From contig CAYLNH010000190.1 in the NCBI GenBank assembly GCA_964384625.1, positions 1 to 14,109 of the forward strand: a stretch of DNA of 14,109 nucleotides, written 5' to 3'. Position 1 is the first letter of the stretch. Every line of letters begins with the position of its first letter. Both the position numbers and the translations under genes were made by a program. The DNA comes from CAYLNH01 sp964384625 (GTDB taxonomy: Bacteria; Verrucomicrobiota; Lentisphaeria; JABSQK01). The notes beneath the pieces were generated by a model. It was not told where the DNA came from. It saw only the letters and a program-made list of their open reading frames with translations, and ran no database searches. This document shows positions 6,794 to 13,988 of the stretch, one piece after another.

Positions 6794-6908
6794 TCAGTGG
6801 TTGGAGTTTTGCCGGGCAGCTCTCCGACTCCACTTCATCGCAAGCTTAATCGAAGCGTAACGGTCCTCATCTCCCGGCACCTGCCCTTTGCTCATGTGCT
6901 TTGTGCAT
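6794..6908 (-). other. three chained micro-ORFs in the AraC/URO-D gap (possible leader peptides)
   Basis: Read on the minus strand directly after the AraC stop, ATG 6908 (preceded by AGGAGG, 4 nt) opens a 13-codon ORF (MHKAHEQRAGAGR). Its TGA overlaps ATG 6870 of an 11-codon ORF (MRTVTLRLSLR). The TGA of that ORF overlaps ATG 6838 of a 14-codon ORF (MKWSRRAARQNSNH). Both junctions are ATGA. The peptides are basic and resemble nothing known. The chain may be coincidence, or a leader that affects URO-D expression. Confidence 0.2.
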
Positions 6909-6924
6909 CCTGCCTCCTGCTTCA

Positions 6925-7773
6925 CTACGACCAGTTGCGGCGGAAGGCGCCTGGGGAGAGGCCGGCGATGCGTTTGAACTGCTTGCCGAAGGCGGCGAGA
7001 TCGTGGTAGCCGAGCTCGTCGGCAATTGCGTCGAGACTGAACCGGCCTTCCAGGATCAACTCCTGGGCGCGTTCGACGCGGCGCCGCAATCGGTATTCCT
7101 TCGGCGCCATGCCGATGTTCTCGGTGAACGCCTTGCGGAACTGGTGGTAACCGAGGCCGACTGCGTCGGCGACTTCCGGCATGGACAGCGGGCGGCCCGG
7201 GGACTCCTGCAGCAGGCGGGCGGCTTCCTGGATGCGGTCAAACAGTTCCCGGTCTCGTGCCGACGCGCATTCCCGGCTGTAGACGTCGATGAACAGATGC
7301 TGCAGTTCGAGCAGAAGGTGACCTGTGTCCCAGTCGGGAATGGATTGAAACAGGTTGGCAAGTGTCTCGATTCGCGAGAACATGACGCCGTCGACGCCGG
7401 GATAAAGCGCCAGACGCTCCGGATGAATCACGTCAAGCGCGACCAGGTTGTCAAACAACGGGCCGCGGATGCGGATGGCCAACTCCAGCCACGGCTCGTC
7501 GGCGTGACGGGTGATCACATGGGGCTTGTCCGGCAGCCGCTGCAGAAAGACGCCGGGTGACAGTTTCAGTTGATTGCCGTCCGCGTCCTCATAGATGCCG
7601 CTGCCTGACAAAAGATACAAGACAACAAACTGATCGCTGGTCACAGTGTTCCGCGACGGGAGTCGGCTCGGGATCCACAAGGTCAGCGAGAGATGCGACT
7701 TCCCCCCTGCAAGAGCAAGGATGCGAGTCGATCGCTTGGTCGCGAGTTCTGCAATACGCGCGGGAAGCTTCAC
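6925..7773 (-). CDS. AraC-family transcriptional regulator
   Basis: The product is 282 aa, the usual AraC length. An N-terminal cupin-like sensor covers about 20-100 (QFVVLYLLSGSGIYEDADGN, then LSPGVFLQRLPDKPHVI). The C-terminal DNA-binding domain covers about 180-282 with two helix-turn-helix units: SMPEVADAVGLGYHQFRKAF (about 197-216) and SLDAIADELGYHDLAAFGKQFKR (about 246-268), followed by the conserved GLSPGAFRR end. GTG 7773 is chosen because GAGGAGG lies 8 nt upstream; longer in-frame extensions run into the AT-rich promoter region. The gene is divergent from the sulfatase and upstream of the URO-D homologue, so it probably controls both in response to a sugar or related metabolite. The effector is unknown. 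Confidence 0.93.
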   Translation of the reverse strand: MKLPARIAELATKRSTRILALAGGKSHLSLTLWIPSRLPSRNTVTSDQFVVLYLLSGSGIYEDADGNQLKLSPGVFLQRLPDKPHVITRHADEPWLELAIRIRGPLFDNLVALDVIHPERLALYPGVDGVMFSRIETLANLFQSIPDWDTGHLLLELQHLFIDVYSRECASARDRELFDRIQEAARLLQESPGRPLSMPEVADAVGLGYHQFRKAFTENIGMAPKEYRLRRRVERAQELILEGRFSLDAIADELGYHDLAAFGKQFKRIAGLSPGAFRRNWS

Positions 7774-7799
7774 GGCGAGGGCCTCCTCAATCCGAACAA

Positions 7800-7849
7800 A
7801 ATATATCTCAATAAATACATATATCCAGATCTGACCAGCTCCATAGTAT
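7800..7849. promoter_or_regulatory. AraC/sulfatase divergent promoter region with ATATATC direct repeats
   Basis: This is an AT-rich island in otherwise GC-rich DNA. On the minus strand TATATT (7805-7800, 5 of 6 to the -10 consensus) lies 16 nt from TGGATA and about 12 nt before the AraC ribosome binding site. On the plus strand TAGTAT (7844-7849) is a possible -10 for the sulfatase, with no good -35. Direct repeats ATATATC at 7801-7807 and 7819-7825 (18-nt period) overlap the -35 zone, as expected for AraC-type activation. Operator function is inferred. Confidence 0.35.
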
Positions 7850-7889
7850 GAATGATGTGCCGGCAATGGAGACAATCCGAGGAGTCACG

Positions 7890-9491
7890 ATGAAGCGTTT
7901 GAATATTCTCTGGGTGTCGTTTGAGGACACGAATCCGTATTATGCCTGCTACGGCGACAAGGTGGCGCGGACCCCGAATCTTGATCGGCTGGCGGCGGCG
8001 GGCTGCATATATCCGAACGCGTTTTCAACGGCGCCGGTGTGTTCGCCGGCGCGTTCGGCGGTGATCACCGGTATGTATCCGTGTTCCATCGGGACGCATC
8101 ACCATCGGACGAATTCCGGTAAGGTGCCGCACTACAGCAATCTTGGGTTTTGCTATGATGCGGTGGTGCCGCACTACGTGAAATGCTTCCCGCAGTACTT
8201 CCGGGCGGCCGGCTATTACTGTACCAACAACTCGAAGACGGACTACCAGTTCCGCGTGCCGCTGACCGCATGGGACGACTGCAGCCGGGAAGCGCACTGG
8301 CGCAACCGCCCGGATTCGGAGCAACCGTTTTTCGCCGTGTTCAATCCGTGTGTTACCCATGAGAGCGGCATGTGGGAAGACAAAGAGAACAAGTTCGATT
8401 CGGACGAGATCGAAGTGCCGCCGTATTTTCCGGACACGCCGAAGGTGCGTGAGTCCATAGGGCGGATGTACACCAACATTGAAAAGGCCGACCAATACCT
8501 GGGCGAACTGCTTAACCAACTGGAAGAGGACGGTCTGGCGGACAACACGATTGTCTGCCACTGGAGCGATCACGGCCCCATGCCGCGGGGCAAGCGTTGG
8601 CTTTATGATTCCGGCATTCACAGTCCGATGATCATCCGCTGGCCGGATCAGATCGAGCCGGGCACGACGAACGATCAGTTGGTCAGCACGGTGGACCTGG
8701 CGCCGACGATGCTCTCGGTCACGGGGCTGACGATCCCGCTGCATATGCAGGGCAGGGCGTTCCTCGGGCCGCAGGCCGCGAAGCCGCGGGAGTTTGTCTA
8801 TGCCGGACGCGATCGATACGACGAGATGTACGACATGGCCCGGTGCGTGCGTACCAAACGCTTCAAATACATTCGCAACTTCCAGCCGGAAAATCCGTAC
8901 CTGCTGTGGAACCTGTACCGGAACAAGCACCCGATTATGCAGGAGATGTGGCGGTGCTACGCGGAAGGCACGCTGGAAGGGCCGCAGCTGCAGATGTTCC
9001 AGATGAAACGGCCGGCGGAAGAGCTCTATGACGTCGATGCCGATCCCTTCGAACTGACGAATCTGGCCAGCGAGCCGGAGCATCAGGCGGAGCTGCAGCG
9101 GCTGCGGCAGGCCATGGATGAATGGCGCGCCGACGTCAAGGATCTCGGCGACATTCCCGAAAACATCATGTTCCGGCAGATGTATCCGGACGGCACACAG
9201 CCGGTGACCAGGCCGGCGGAGATGATCCTGCTGGGACCGACGGAATACGGTGACGAACCGTCCGCCGGCGGCACGGTTAAAGGACCGGTCATCCTGCAGT
9301 TGCAGAGCGCGACGCAGGGCGCGTCGATTGCCTACACATTCGATTCGGGCGAGGACGTGCAGTGGAAGCTCTACCACGAGCCGCTGCGACTGCCGGAAGG
9401 TACCACAACGATCCGGGCCATTGCCAACCGCATCGGTTACGCGGATGCGGCGGAAGTGAAGGCCACGTTCGTGGTCGAGCAGGCGAGGTGA
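7890..9491 (+). CDS. type I sulfatase with C-terminal chitobiase-like domain, no signal peptide
   Basis: The product is 533 aa. Formylglycine-dependent sulfatases hydrolyse sulfate esters or sulfamates. The activation motif C51-S-P-A-R55 is intact within VCSPARSAVITGMYP. An acidic metal pair is at FED (12-13), and the second metal/catalytic block is WSDHGPMPRGKRWLYDSGIHSP (Asp227, His228, Lys235). The N-terminal strand with ED rather than DD resembles N-sulfoglucosamine sulfohydrolase-like bacterial sulfatases, but substrate cannot be assigned. Residues about 465-531 (ASIAYTFDSG…WKLYHEPLRLPEGTTTIRAIANRIGY) match the chitobiase/hexosaminidase C-terminal beta-sandwich pattern. ATG 7890 follows GAGGAG at 5-nt spacing. 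The extension to ATG 7848 adds no hydrophobic leader, so the enzyme appears cytoplasmic. That is unusual for this group, whose sulfatases are mostly exported. It is divergent from AraC. The required maturase is not in this window. Confidence 0.93.
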   Translation: MKRLNILWVSFEDTNPYYACYGDKVARTPNLDRLAAAGCIYPNAFSTAPVCSPARSAVITGMYPCSIGTHHHRTNSGKVPHYSNLGFCYDAVVPHYVKCFPQYFRAAGYYCTNNSKTDYQFRVPLTAWDDCSREAHWRNRPDSEQPFFAVFNPCVTHESGMWEDKENKFDSDEIEVPPYFPDTPKVRESIGRMYTNIEKADQYLGELLNQLEEDGLADNTIVCHWSDHGPMPRGKRWLYDSGIHSPMIIRWPDQIEPGTTNDQLVSTVDLAPTMLSVTGLTIPLHMQGRAFLGPQAAKPREFVYAGRDRYDEMYDMARCVRTKRFKYIRNFQPENPYLLWNLYRNKHPIMQEMWRCYAEGTLEGPQLQMFQMKRPAEELYDVDADPFELTNLASEPEHQAELQRLRQAMDEWRADVKDLGDIPENIMFRQMYPDGTQPVTRPAEMILLGPTEYGDEPSAGGTVKGPVILQLQSATQGASIAYTFDSGEDVQWKLYHEPLRLPEGTTTIRAIANRIGYADAAEVKATFVVEQAR

Positions 9492-9492
9492 C

Positions 9493-9536
9493 CACACCCG
9501 GTGTGAGCCTTGTGTGCCGGCGTTAACGCTGCCGGC
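9493..9536. terminator. paired hairpins between convergent sulfatase and glycosidase genes
   Basis: Two inverted repeats lie in the 113-base gap between the convergent stops: CACAC-CCG-GTGTG (9493-9505) and GCCGGC-N9-GCCGGC (9516-9536), whose loop region holds the palindrome GCGTTAACGC. No long T run follows. A bidirectional termination role is inferred from position. Confidence 0.35.
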
Positions 9537-9604
9537 GGGATGCTTGGTTATCGTTCCTGGCGGAAAACCTGCGCCGCGATGATCCGGGGCGGGACTGCCG
9601 GGGC

Positions 9605-11656
9605 TCAGTCCTGCCCGCGGTAGATGCGGTTCTTCTGCAGCCGGCCGTGGGCCGGTTCGCCGGTGGCGGCGTCGGCCCAGTCGCCGTCGTACTCCTGCTC
9701 GTGATAACTGAAGAGGACCTTGCCGTTGGGACCAGTCCACAGGACGCCCTGATCGTCCTTGAGGACAGTGCGTTGCTGCAGGTCGTCGCGGACGTTCTTG
9801 TAGGTCTGGATCAGTTCTTTGATGGCGGAGGCGGCAGCGGCGTTCCAGCGGTCGCGCGGCAAGTGGTGGAAGTTCAGACTCGGCGAGCGCAGGTGGGAGT
9901 AACAGCGAAACAGCTCGTCCAGCGGCTGATCGCCGGTAAGGATCTGGTTTTCGGCGTTTCTGGCGTGGTCGTGACCGCCGCCGAACCAGAGCGAGATGTT
10001 GGTGTTGTAGGAGAAACCGAGTTGGTCGCCGGCGTAGACGTTGCCGCCGTGCAGGCCGCAGCAACTGTGGCGGGAGTAGCTGACGACGGCTTCGGGCATG
10101 ATATAGATTCCGGCTTTGTTGAACGCGGCGTGCATCGCCGCCATGCGGTCGAACTGCGGGCGCATATCGCCCTTGGGATAGTCGACCTGCCACCAGCCGA
10201 GGTTGCAGTAGGAGTCCCAGAGGAAGCCCTTGAGGCCGGTGCGTTCGCAGACGCCGATGATCTGTTCCTGGATCCTCTCGGCGATGGGCGCGTTCAGGTT
10301 CGCCGTCCAGCAGTCGCCGGCATAGCCGGTGTCGGGATGGCGGCCGGAGGCGCGGGCGGCGTAGACGCCGTTGCTGCCGTGGCCGTACTGTTTCGCCTGT
10401 TCAGGACGGGCGTAATAGGAGTGCGGCGCGTAGTGTGTTGCCATCCAGGACATGATCTTGACCCCCTTGGCTTCGGCCCGGTCTACCAGCGCCTTCAGTC
10501 CGGCTTCGCCGCCGTAGATCTGCGCCACTTCAAAATCGAACGTGCAGCACATGTTCTCCCAGCGGTACTTGCCGACTGTGGTGCCGTCCTGCTTGGTGGC
10601 GGGCAGGGCGGTTTCAATCTCCTCGCGGAAGGACTGTCCGTTCTCCCAAATCGCGTCGATGAAGACGAAGTCGGCACCGAACTCCGAGGCGACAGCGACG
10701 GTTTGCTCGTAGCTCTCATCAAAGCGGAACCCGGTCCATTGGTTGTGGGACACGACAACCGCGGGCGGGGCATCCTGCGGCATGTCGAACTGCCGGCGGG
10801 CTTTCTCGTCTTCGCGGTCGTGTACCCGGGTCCAGAGATTGAGGGCGTCGATGTCGTCGATCACATCCGGACAGTAAAGGATAGACTTCGGATTGGTCCG
10901 GATACTCGTTCCCTGTTCAAACCAGTGGAAGTCGAAGCAGCGCAGGAGGTCCTCCCCGGGTTGGGATTCGATGACTGTGCGAATCAGCGAGACGTCGTCA
11001 AACCAGCCCAGCAGGATGCCGTTGCGGCCGTACTGCATGTCGAAAGCCGGTAACAGTGACCAGCGACCCCACATGTTGCCGGGCAGCAGATTGACCCATT
11101 TGTCCAGGCCGACCGTCGTGTAATGCGTCTCCCGAGTAATTCGGGTGCGCGGCTTGGTCAGCCAGTTCCGCAGACAGACCGTGACGTCGTCCAGGTTGCC
11201 CCCAAGCTCCCAGGTCTGCCGGTCCAGCAGCCGGTGGATCGGTTCTTCGCCGTCGTACTCGAACCAGTACTTGAAGCCGGTGAAGGACCGGCCGTCGATG
11301 TCAGTGTCGGCCGGCTCGAGGACAATGCGAAGTTCGCTTTCGACCGGCGGTGCGTCCCAGCTTTTCTCGCGGAAACAGATGTCGCCGGAGCTGTCGCGAC
11401 GTTCCCGGAACGGATAGTCCGAATCGCTGGAGGCGATGGTCTTGACCGTTGTGCGGCCGTCTTCCGCCGTGATGCCGTCGAAACGGAATCGGGCGAAAAC
11501 CTCGCCCTCGAAGCTGTCGAACCACGGCAGGAACCGGGCGCTGTCGCAGCGCAGCGGCAGGCCGTCGACCAGGATGGATCCGAGACTGAGAAATCGGGTA
11601 TCGTGAATCCGCGGCTGGAAGGAGGTCCTGCCGACGGAGAACGCTGCAGCACTCAT
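9605..11656 (-). CDS. large TIM-barrel glycoside hydrolase-like protein (clan GH-D-like)
   Basis: The product is 683 aa without a signal peptide. The N-terminal half (about 20-290) is beta-rich (SFTGFKYWFEYDG, GILLGWFDDVSLIRTV), like the super-sandwich of GH36-type enzymes. A barrel follows at about 300-570: ADFVFIDAIWEN (329-339), GLKALVDRAEAKGVKIMSW (386-404), TGLKGFLWDSYCNLGWW (473-489) and IYIMPEAVVSYSRHSCCG (517-534). Asp481 in FLWDS sits where clan GH-D enzymes carry the nucleophile, and GLKALVDRAEAKGVK is the usual barrel helix before it. A C-terminal beta segment (VLWTGPNGKVLFSYHEQEYDGDW) ends the protein. ATG 11656 follows GGAGG with 6-nt spacing. The glycosidase assignment is by fold-like features only; it may be a family without characterised members. 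It is convergent with the sulfatase, which suggests action on a common substrate. Confidence 0.65.
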   Translation of the reverse strand: MSAAAFSVGRTSFQPRIHDTRFLSLGSILVDGLPLRCDSARFLPWFDSFEGEVFARFRFDGITAEDGRTTVKTIASSDSDYPFRERRDSSGDICFREKSWDAPPVESELRIVLEPADTDIDGRSFTGFKYWFEYDGEEPIHRLLDRQTWELGGNLDDVTVCLRNWLTKPRTRITRETHYTTVGLDKWVNLLPGNMWGRWSLLPAFDMQYGRNGILLGWFDDVSLIRTVIESQPGEDLLRCFDFHWFEQGTSIRTNPKSILYCPDVIDDIDALNLWTRVHDREDEKARRQFDMPQDAPPAVVVSHNQWTGFRFDESYEQTVAVASEFGADFVFIDAIWENGQSFREEIETALPATKQDGTTVGKYRWENMCCTFDFEVAQIYGGEAGLKALVDRAEAKGVKIMSWMATHYAPHSYYARPEQAKQYGHGSNGVYAARASGRHPDTGYAGDCWTANLNAPIAERIQEQIIGVCERTGLKGFLWDSYCNLGWWQVDYPKGDMRPQFDRMAAMHAAFNKAGIYIMPEAVVSYSRHSCCGLHGGNVYAGDQLGFSYNTNISLWFGGGHDHARNAENQILTGDQPLDELFRCYSHLRSPSLNFHHLPRDRWNAAAASAIKELIQTYKNVRDDLQQRTVLKDDQGVLWTGPNGKVLFSYHEQEYDGDWADAATGEPAHGRLQKNRIYRGQD

Positions 11657-11692
11657 GAATCGCCTCCGGTTTATGGGGTATTAAATATGATA

Positions 11693-11720
11693 ACAATAAT
11701 TTCCCCTGGGCGGAATGCAA
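11693..11720 (-). promoter_or_regulatory. candidate promoter of the glycosidase-like gene
   Basis: In the AT-rich 73-base gap after typA, minus-strand TTGCAT (11720-11715) and TATTGT (11698-11693) are 16 nt apart, about 30 nt before the GGAGG/ATG. The upstream hexamer lies in a 15-base element nearly identical to one at 4883-4897. A separate promoter here would let this gene be regulated apart from typA. Confidence 0.4.
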
Positions 11721-11729
11721 GTGCGCGGC

Positions 11730-13532
11730 TTACCCCCGGCGTTTGCGGTCGTTCTCGGTCAGGAACCGCTTGCGCAGGCGGATCGACCTCGGGGTGATCT
11801 CGACCAGTTCGTCGTCGTTGATATATGCGATGCTGTCTTCGAGACTCATTTCGCGCGGCGGCGTCAGAAAGACGCCTTCATCGGAGCCGGCAGCTCGGAC
11901 GTTGGTCAGTTTCTTGCCCTTGGCGGGGTTGACGCCGAGGTCGTTGTCGCGGGCGTTTTCGCCGACGATCTGGCCTTCGTAGACGTTGACGCCGGGATCG
12001 AGGAACAGCTCGCCGCGCTCCTGCAGATTGAACAGGGCGTAGGCGACGGTGACGCAGGTCTCGGTGGAGATAAGGACGCCGTTGATGCGATGACGGATCG
12101 CGCCGGCGAAGGGTTCGTAGCCGGCGAAGATATAGTTCATGATCCCCATACCGCGGGTGTCGGACATGAACTCCGTGCGATAGCCCAGCAGTCCGCGGGT
12201 CGGAATCCGGAACAGCAGCCGGGCCATATCGTTTTCAGTTTCCATCTCGAGCAGGAGTCCCTTGCGTTCCCCGAGTTTCTGGATGACTTTGCCGGCATAG
12301 GTGTCTTCGACTTCGATGGTCAGTTCTTCCCACGGTTCACATTGCCTGCCGTCGATGTCGCGCATGATGACTTGCGGTCGGGTGACCTGGAACTCATAGC
12401 CTTCGCGCCGCATGCGTTCGATCAGGATCGAGAGATGCAGCTCGCCGCGGCCCGAGACCTTCATGCCGGTGCCTTCGCTGAGTTCTTCAACAACGAGCGC
12501 GACGTCGGCCAGGGCTTCGCGGTTGAGGCGTTCGATCAACTGGGTTGACGTGACGAATTTGCCTTCGCGGCCGGCGAACGGTGAGTCGTTCGGGATGAAG
12601 TTCATCGAGATCGTCGGCGGATCGATCGTGATCGGGGGCAGGGGAATCGGGTTTTCGGGATCGGTGAAGGTGACGCCGACGGTGATCTCGTCCATGCCGG
12701 CGACTGCGACGATCTCGCCGACGCCGGCGAGGTCGGTGGCGATCTTCTTGTTGCCTTCGAAGCGATACACTTTGGTGATGCGGGCGGGCGTCAGGTTGCC
12801 GGCGATTCCGGCGACGACAACAGACTTGTTGATATTCAACTGGCCGGAAGTGATCTTGCCGATGCCCAGCCGGCCGAGATAGGGCGAGTAATCGATGGTG
12901 CTGACCAGCATCTGCAGCGGCGCATCCTCCCGGCCCTTTGGGTGCGGGACGAAGTCGACGATTTCCTCGAAGAGCGGTTCCATGTTGTCGTTGCCGTCAT
13001 CCGGTTCGCGGCGGGCATAGCCGTCGCGGGCAGAGGCGTAGATGATCGGGAAGTCAAGCAGATCGTCGGGGGCGTGGAGTTTGACGAACAGATCGAAGAC
13101 CTGGTCGACAGCCCAGTCGCAGCGGGCGGCGGGCTTGTCGATCTTGTTGATTACGACCAGAATCGGCAGGTGCAGGGCGAGGGCCTTTTTCAGGACAAAG
13201 AAGGTTTGCGGCATGGGCCCTTCCTGTGCGTCGACCAGCAGAATGGCTGCATCCGCCATGCGCAGTACCCGTTCGACCTGCCCGCCGAAGTCGGCGTGGC
13301 CGGGGGTGTCGATGATATTGACCCAACAGTCCCTGTAGGTGAAGGAACCGTTTTTCGAGGCAATTGTGATGCCGCGTTCGCGCTCGAGGTCCATGGAGTC
13401 CATCAGCCGTTCGCCGACGCTCTGGTTGTCGCGAAACATCCCGCTTTGCTTGAAGAGTTCGTCGACCAGCGTTGTCTTGCCGTGGTCGACGTGAGCGATG
13501 ATCGCCACGTTACGTATGTTCTGTCGGTCCAT
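11730..13532 (-). CDS. typA: translational GTPase TypA/BipA
   Basis: The product is 600 aa, close to the usual length of about 605. It is a ribosome-binding GTPase of the EF-G/LepA superfamily, involved in 50S assembly and stress or cold adaptation in other bacteria. All G motifs are intact: AHVDHGKT (13-20), RGIT (53-56), DTPGH (75-79), NKID (129-132) and the YASA G5 loop. Domain II, the EF-G-like domains III and V (VSGRGELHLSILIERMRREGYE; IPTRGLLGYRTEFMSDTRG) and the TypA-specific C-terminal region (GQIVGENARDNDLGVNPAKGKKLTNVRAAGSDE) follow in order. ATG 13532 has GGAG 5 nt upstream; in-frame upstream ATG 13649 would add 39 non-conserved residues. It is a housekeeping gene bordering the accessory locus. 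Confidence 0.98.
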   Translation of the reverse strand: MDRQNIRNVAIIAHVDHGKTTLVDELFKQSGMFRDNQSVGERLMDSMDLERERGITIASKNGSFTYRDCWVNIIDTPGHADFGGQVERVLRMADAAILLVDAQEGPMPQTFFVLKKALALHLPILVVINKIDKPAARCDWAVDQVFDLFVKLHAPDDLLDFPIIYASARDGYARREPDDGNDNMEPLFEEIVDFVPHPKGREDAPLQMLVSTIDYSPYLGRLGIGKITSGQLNINKSVVVAGIAGNLTPARITKVYRFEGNKKIATDLAGVGEIVAVAGMDEITVGVTFTDPENPIPLPPITIDPPTISMNFIPNDSPFAGREGKFVTSTQLIERLNREALADVALVVEELSEGTGMKVSGRGELHLSILIERMRREGYEFQVTRPQVIMRDIDGRQCEPWEELTIEVEDTYAGKVIQKLGERKGLLLEMETENDMARLLFRIPTRGLLGYRTEFMSDTRGMGIMNYIFAGYEPFAGAIRHRINGVLISTETCVTVAYALFNLQERGELFLDPGVNVYEGQIVGENARDNDLGVNPAKGKKLTNVRAAGSDEGVFLTPPREMSLEDSIAYINDDELVEITPRSIRLRKRFLTENDRKRRG

Positions 13533-13590
13533 GGAAACTCCGTTCGTCGTCACGCTGTGCTTCCTCCCCGCCCGCCGAAGTGAGGAACAA

Positions 13591-13618
13591 GTAGAATTCA
13601 ATTCGAGCAAAAGGCAAC
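13591..13618 (-). promoter_or_regulatory. candidate typA promoter
   Basis: Minus-strand TTGCCT (13618-13613) and TCTACT (13596-13591) are spaced by 16 nt, each 4 of 6 to consensus. This gives a leader of about 50 nt before ATG 13532. The spacing equals that of the candidate promoters at 4913-4940 and 11693-11720. Pattern evidence only. Confidence 0.3.
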
Positions 13619-13699
13619 CGGGGACGGGAAGAATGCCGGCGTGTTTCATTCATCCGCTTCGTCGCTGCCTGTCCGCCGTGGCGGAAGAGTCATCAGTGT

Positions 13700-13726
13700 G
13701 TTCCACGTGAGTACCGTTCCACGTGA
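13700..13726 (+). repeat. tandem GTTCCACGTGA copies (parS-like half sites)
   Basis: GTTCCACGTGA occurs at 13700-13710 and again at 13716-13726, a 16-nt period. The left 10 bases and CACGTG core match chromosomal parS of the TGTTCCACGTGGAACA type bound by ParB. The right arms (GTAC and CAAC after the A) do not complete the palindrome. They could be degenerate ParB sites or operators of another CACGTG-binding protein. Confidence 0.35.
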
Positions 13727-13744
13727 CAACGCGGTTATGGGATA

Positions 13745-13780
13745 AGGTCAAGGTCTTACGGCCTCTCCGACAGGTCAAGG
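13745..13780 (+). repeat. direct repeat AGGTCAAGG
   Basis: AGGTCAAGG occurs at 13745-13753 and 13772-13780, 27 nt apart start to start. In both copies a TCT follows within a few bases. It is too short to assign a role. Confidence 0.3.
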
Positions 13781-13848
13781 AGTCTCGTCGCGTTGCCGGA
13801 GGTCACCGAATCACGACGTCGCCAAGTCACAACGCAATCCTGCCGGAA

Positions 13849-13988
13849 GGAGGCGGGCTGCGTACGGGAGGAAAGGTGGGCTGCGTACGGAAGGGCGGGC
13901 TGCGCCCGGGAGGGCGGGCTGCGCCCGGGAGGAGGCGGGCTGCGCCCGGGAGGAGGCGGGCTGCGCCCGGGAGGAGGCGGGCTGCGCC
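13849..13988 (+). repeat. GC-rich minisatellite, unit about 21 bp
   Basis: Six full units and one partial unit run head to tail: 13849-13869 (21), 13870-13892 (23), 13893-13911 (19), 13912-13930 (19), 13931-13951 (21), 13952-13972 (21) and 13973-13988 (partial). The common unit is GGAGGCGGGCTG followed by CGCCCGGGA. The first two carry TAC in place of CCC. Each unit contains the dyad CGGGC-TGC-GCCCG, and each junction can pair GCCCG with CGGGC. Unit lengths of 19 and 23 break any reading frame, so the array is non-coding. Confidence 0.9.

Larger units (their letters stand above)
13533..13848. other. long non-coding upstream region of typA
   Basis: No convincing gene, tRNA or rRNA is seen here on either strand. 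The typA leader occupies the first roughly 90 bases. Further out lie the tandem GTTCCACGTGA copies and a 9-base direct repeat, each listed separately. Short ORFs in this stretch lack ribosome binding sites and protein-like composition. Confidence 0.6.

Noticed and set aside
8025..10193. 722-aa minus-strand open frame opposite the sulfatase and running into the GH-like gene
   Set aside because: It spans two genes on different strands, is extremely Arg/Pro-rich, and the sulfatase reading is unambiguous.
9647..11053. 468-aa plus-strand open frame opposite the GH-like gene
   Set aside because: Val/Gly/Ala-rich antisense artefact. The minus-strand frame has a ribosome binding site and fold-like motifs.
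13533..13649. 39-residue N-terminal extension of TypA
   Set aside because: TypA proteins begin close to the RNVAIIAHVDHGKT strand. ATG 13532 has its own ribosome binding site.
13849..13988. CRISPR array
   Set aside because: The units are contiguous without unique spacers and vary in length by 2 bp. This is a tandem minisatellite.
13849..13988. 7-residue peptide repeat protein encoded by the 21-bp unit
   Set aside because: Units of 19 and 23 bp shift the frame, and no start with a ribosome binding site leads into the array.
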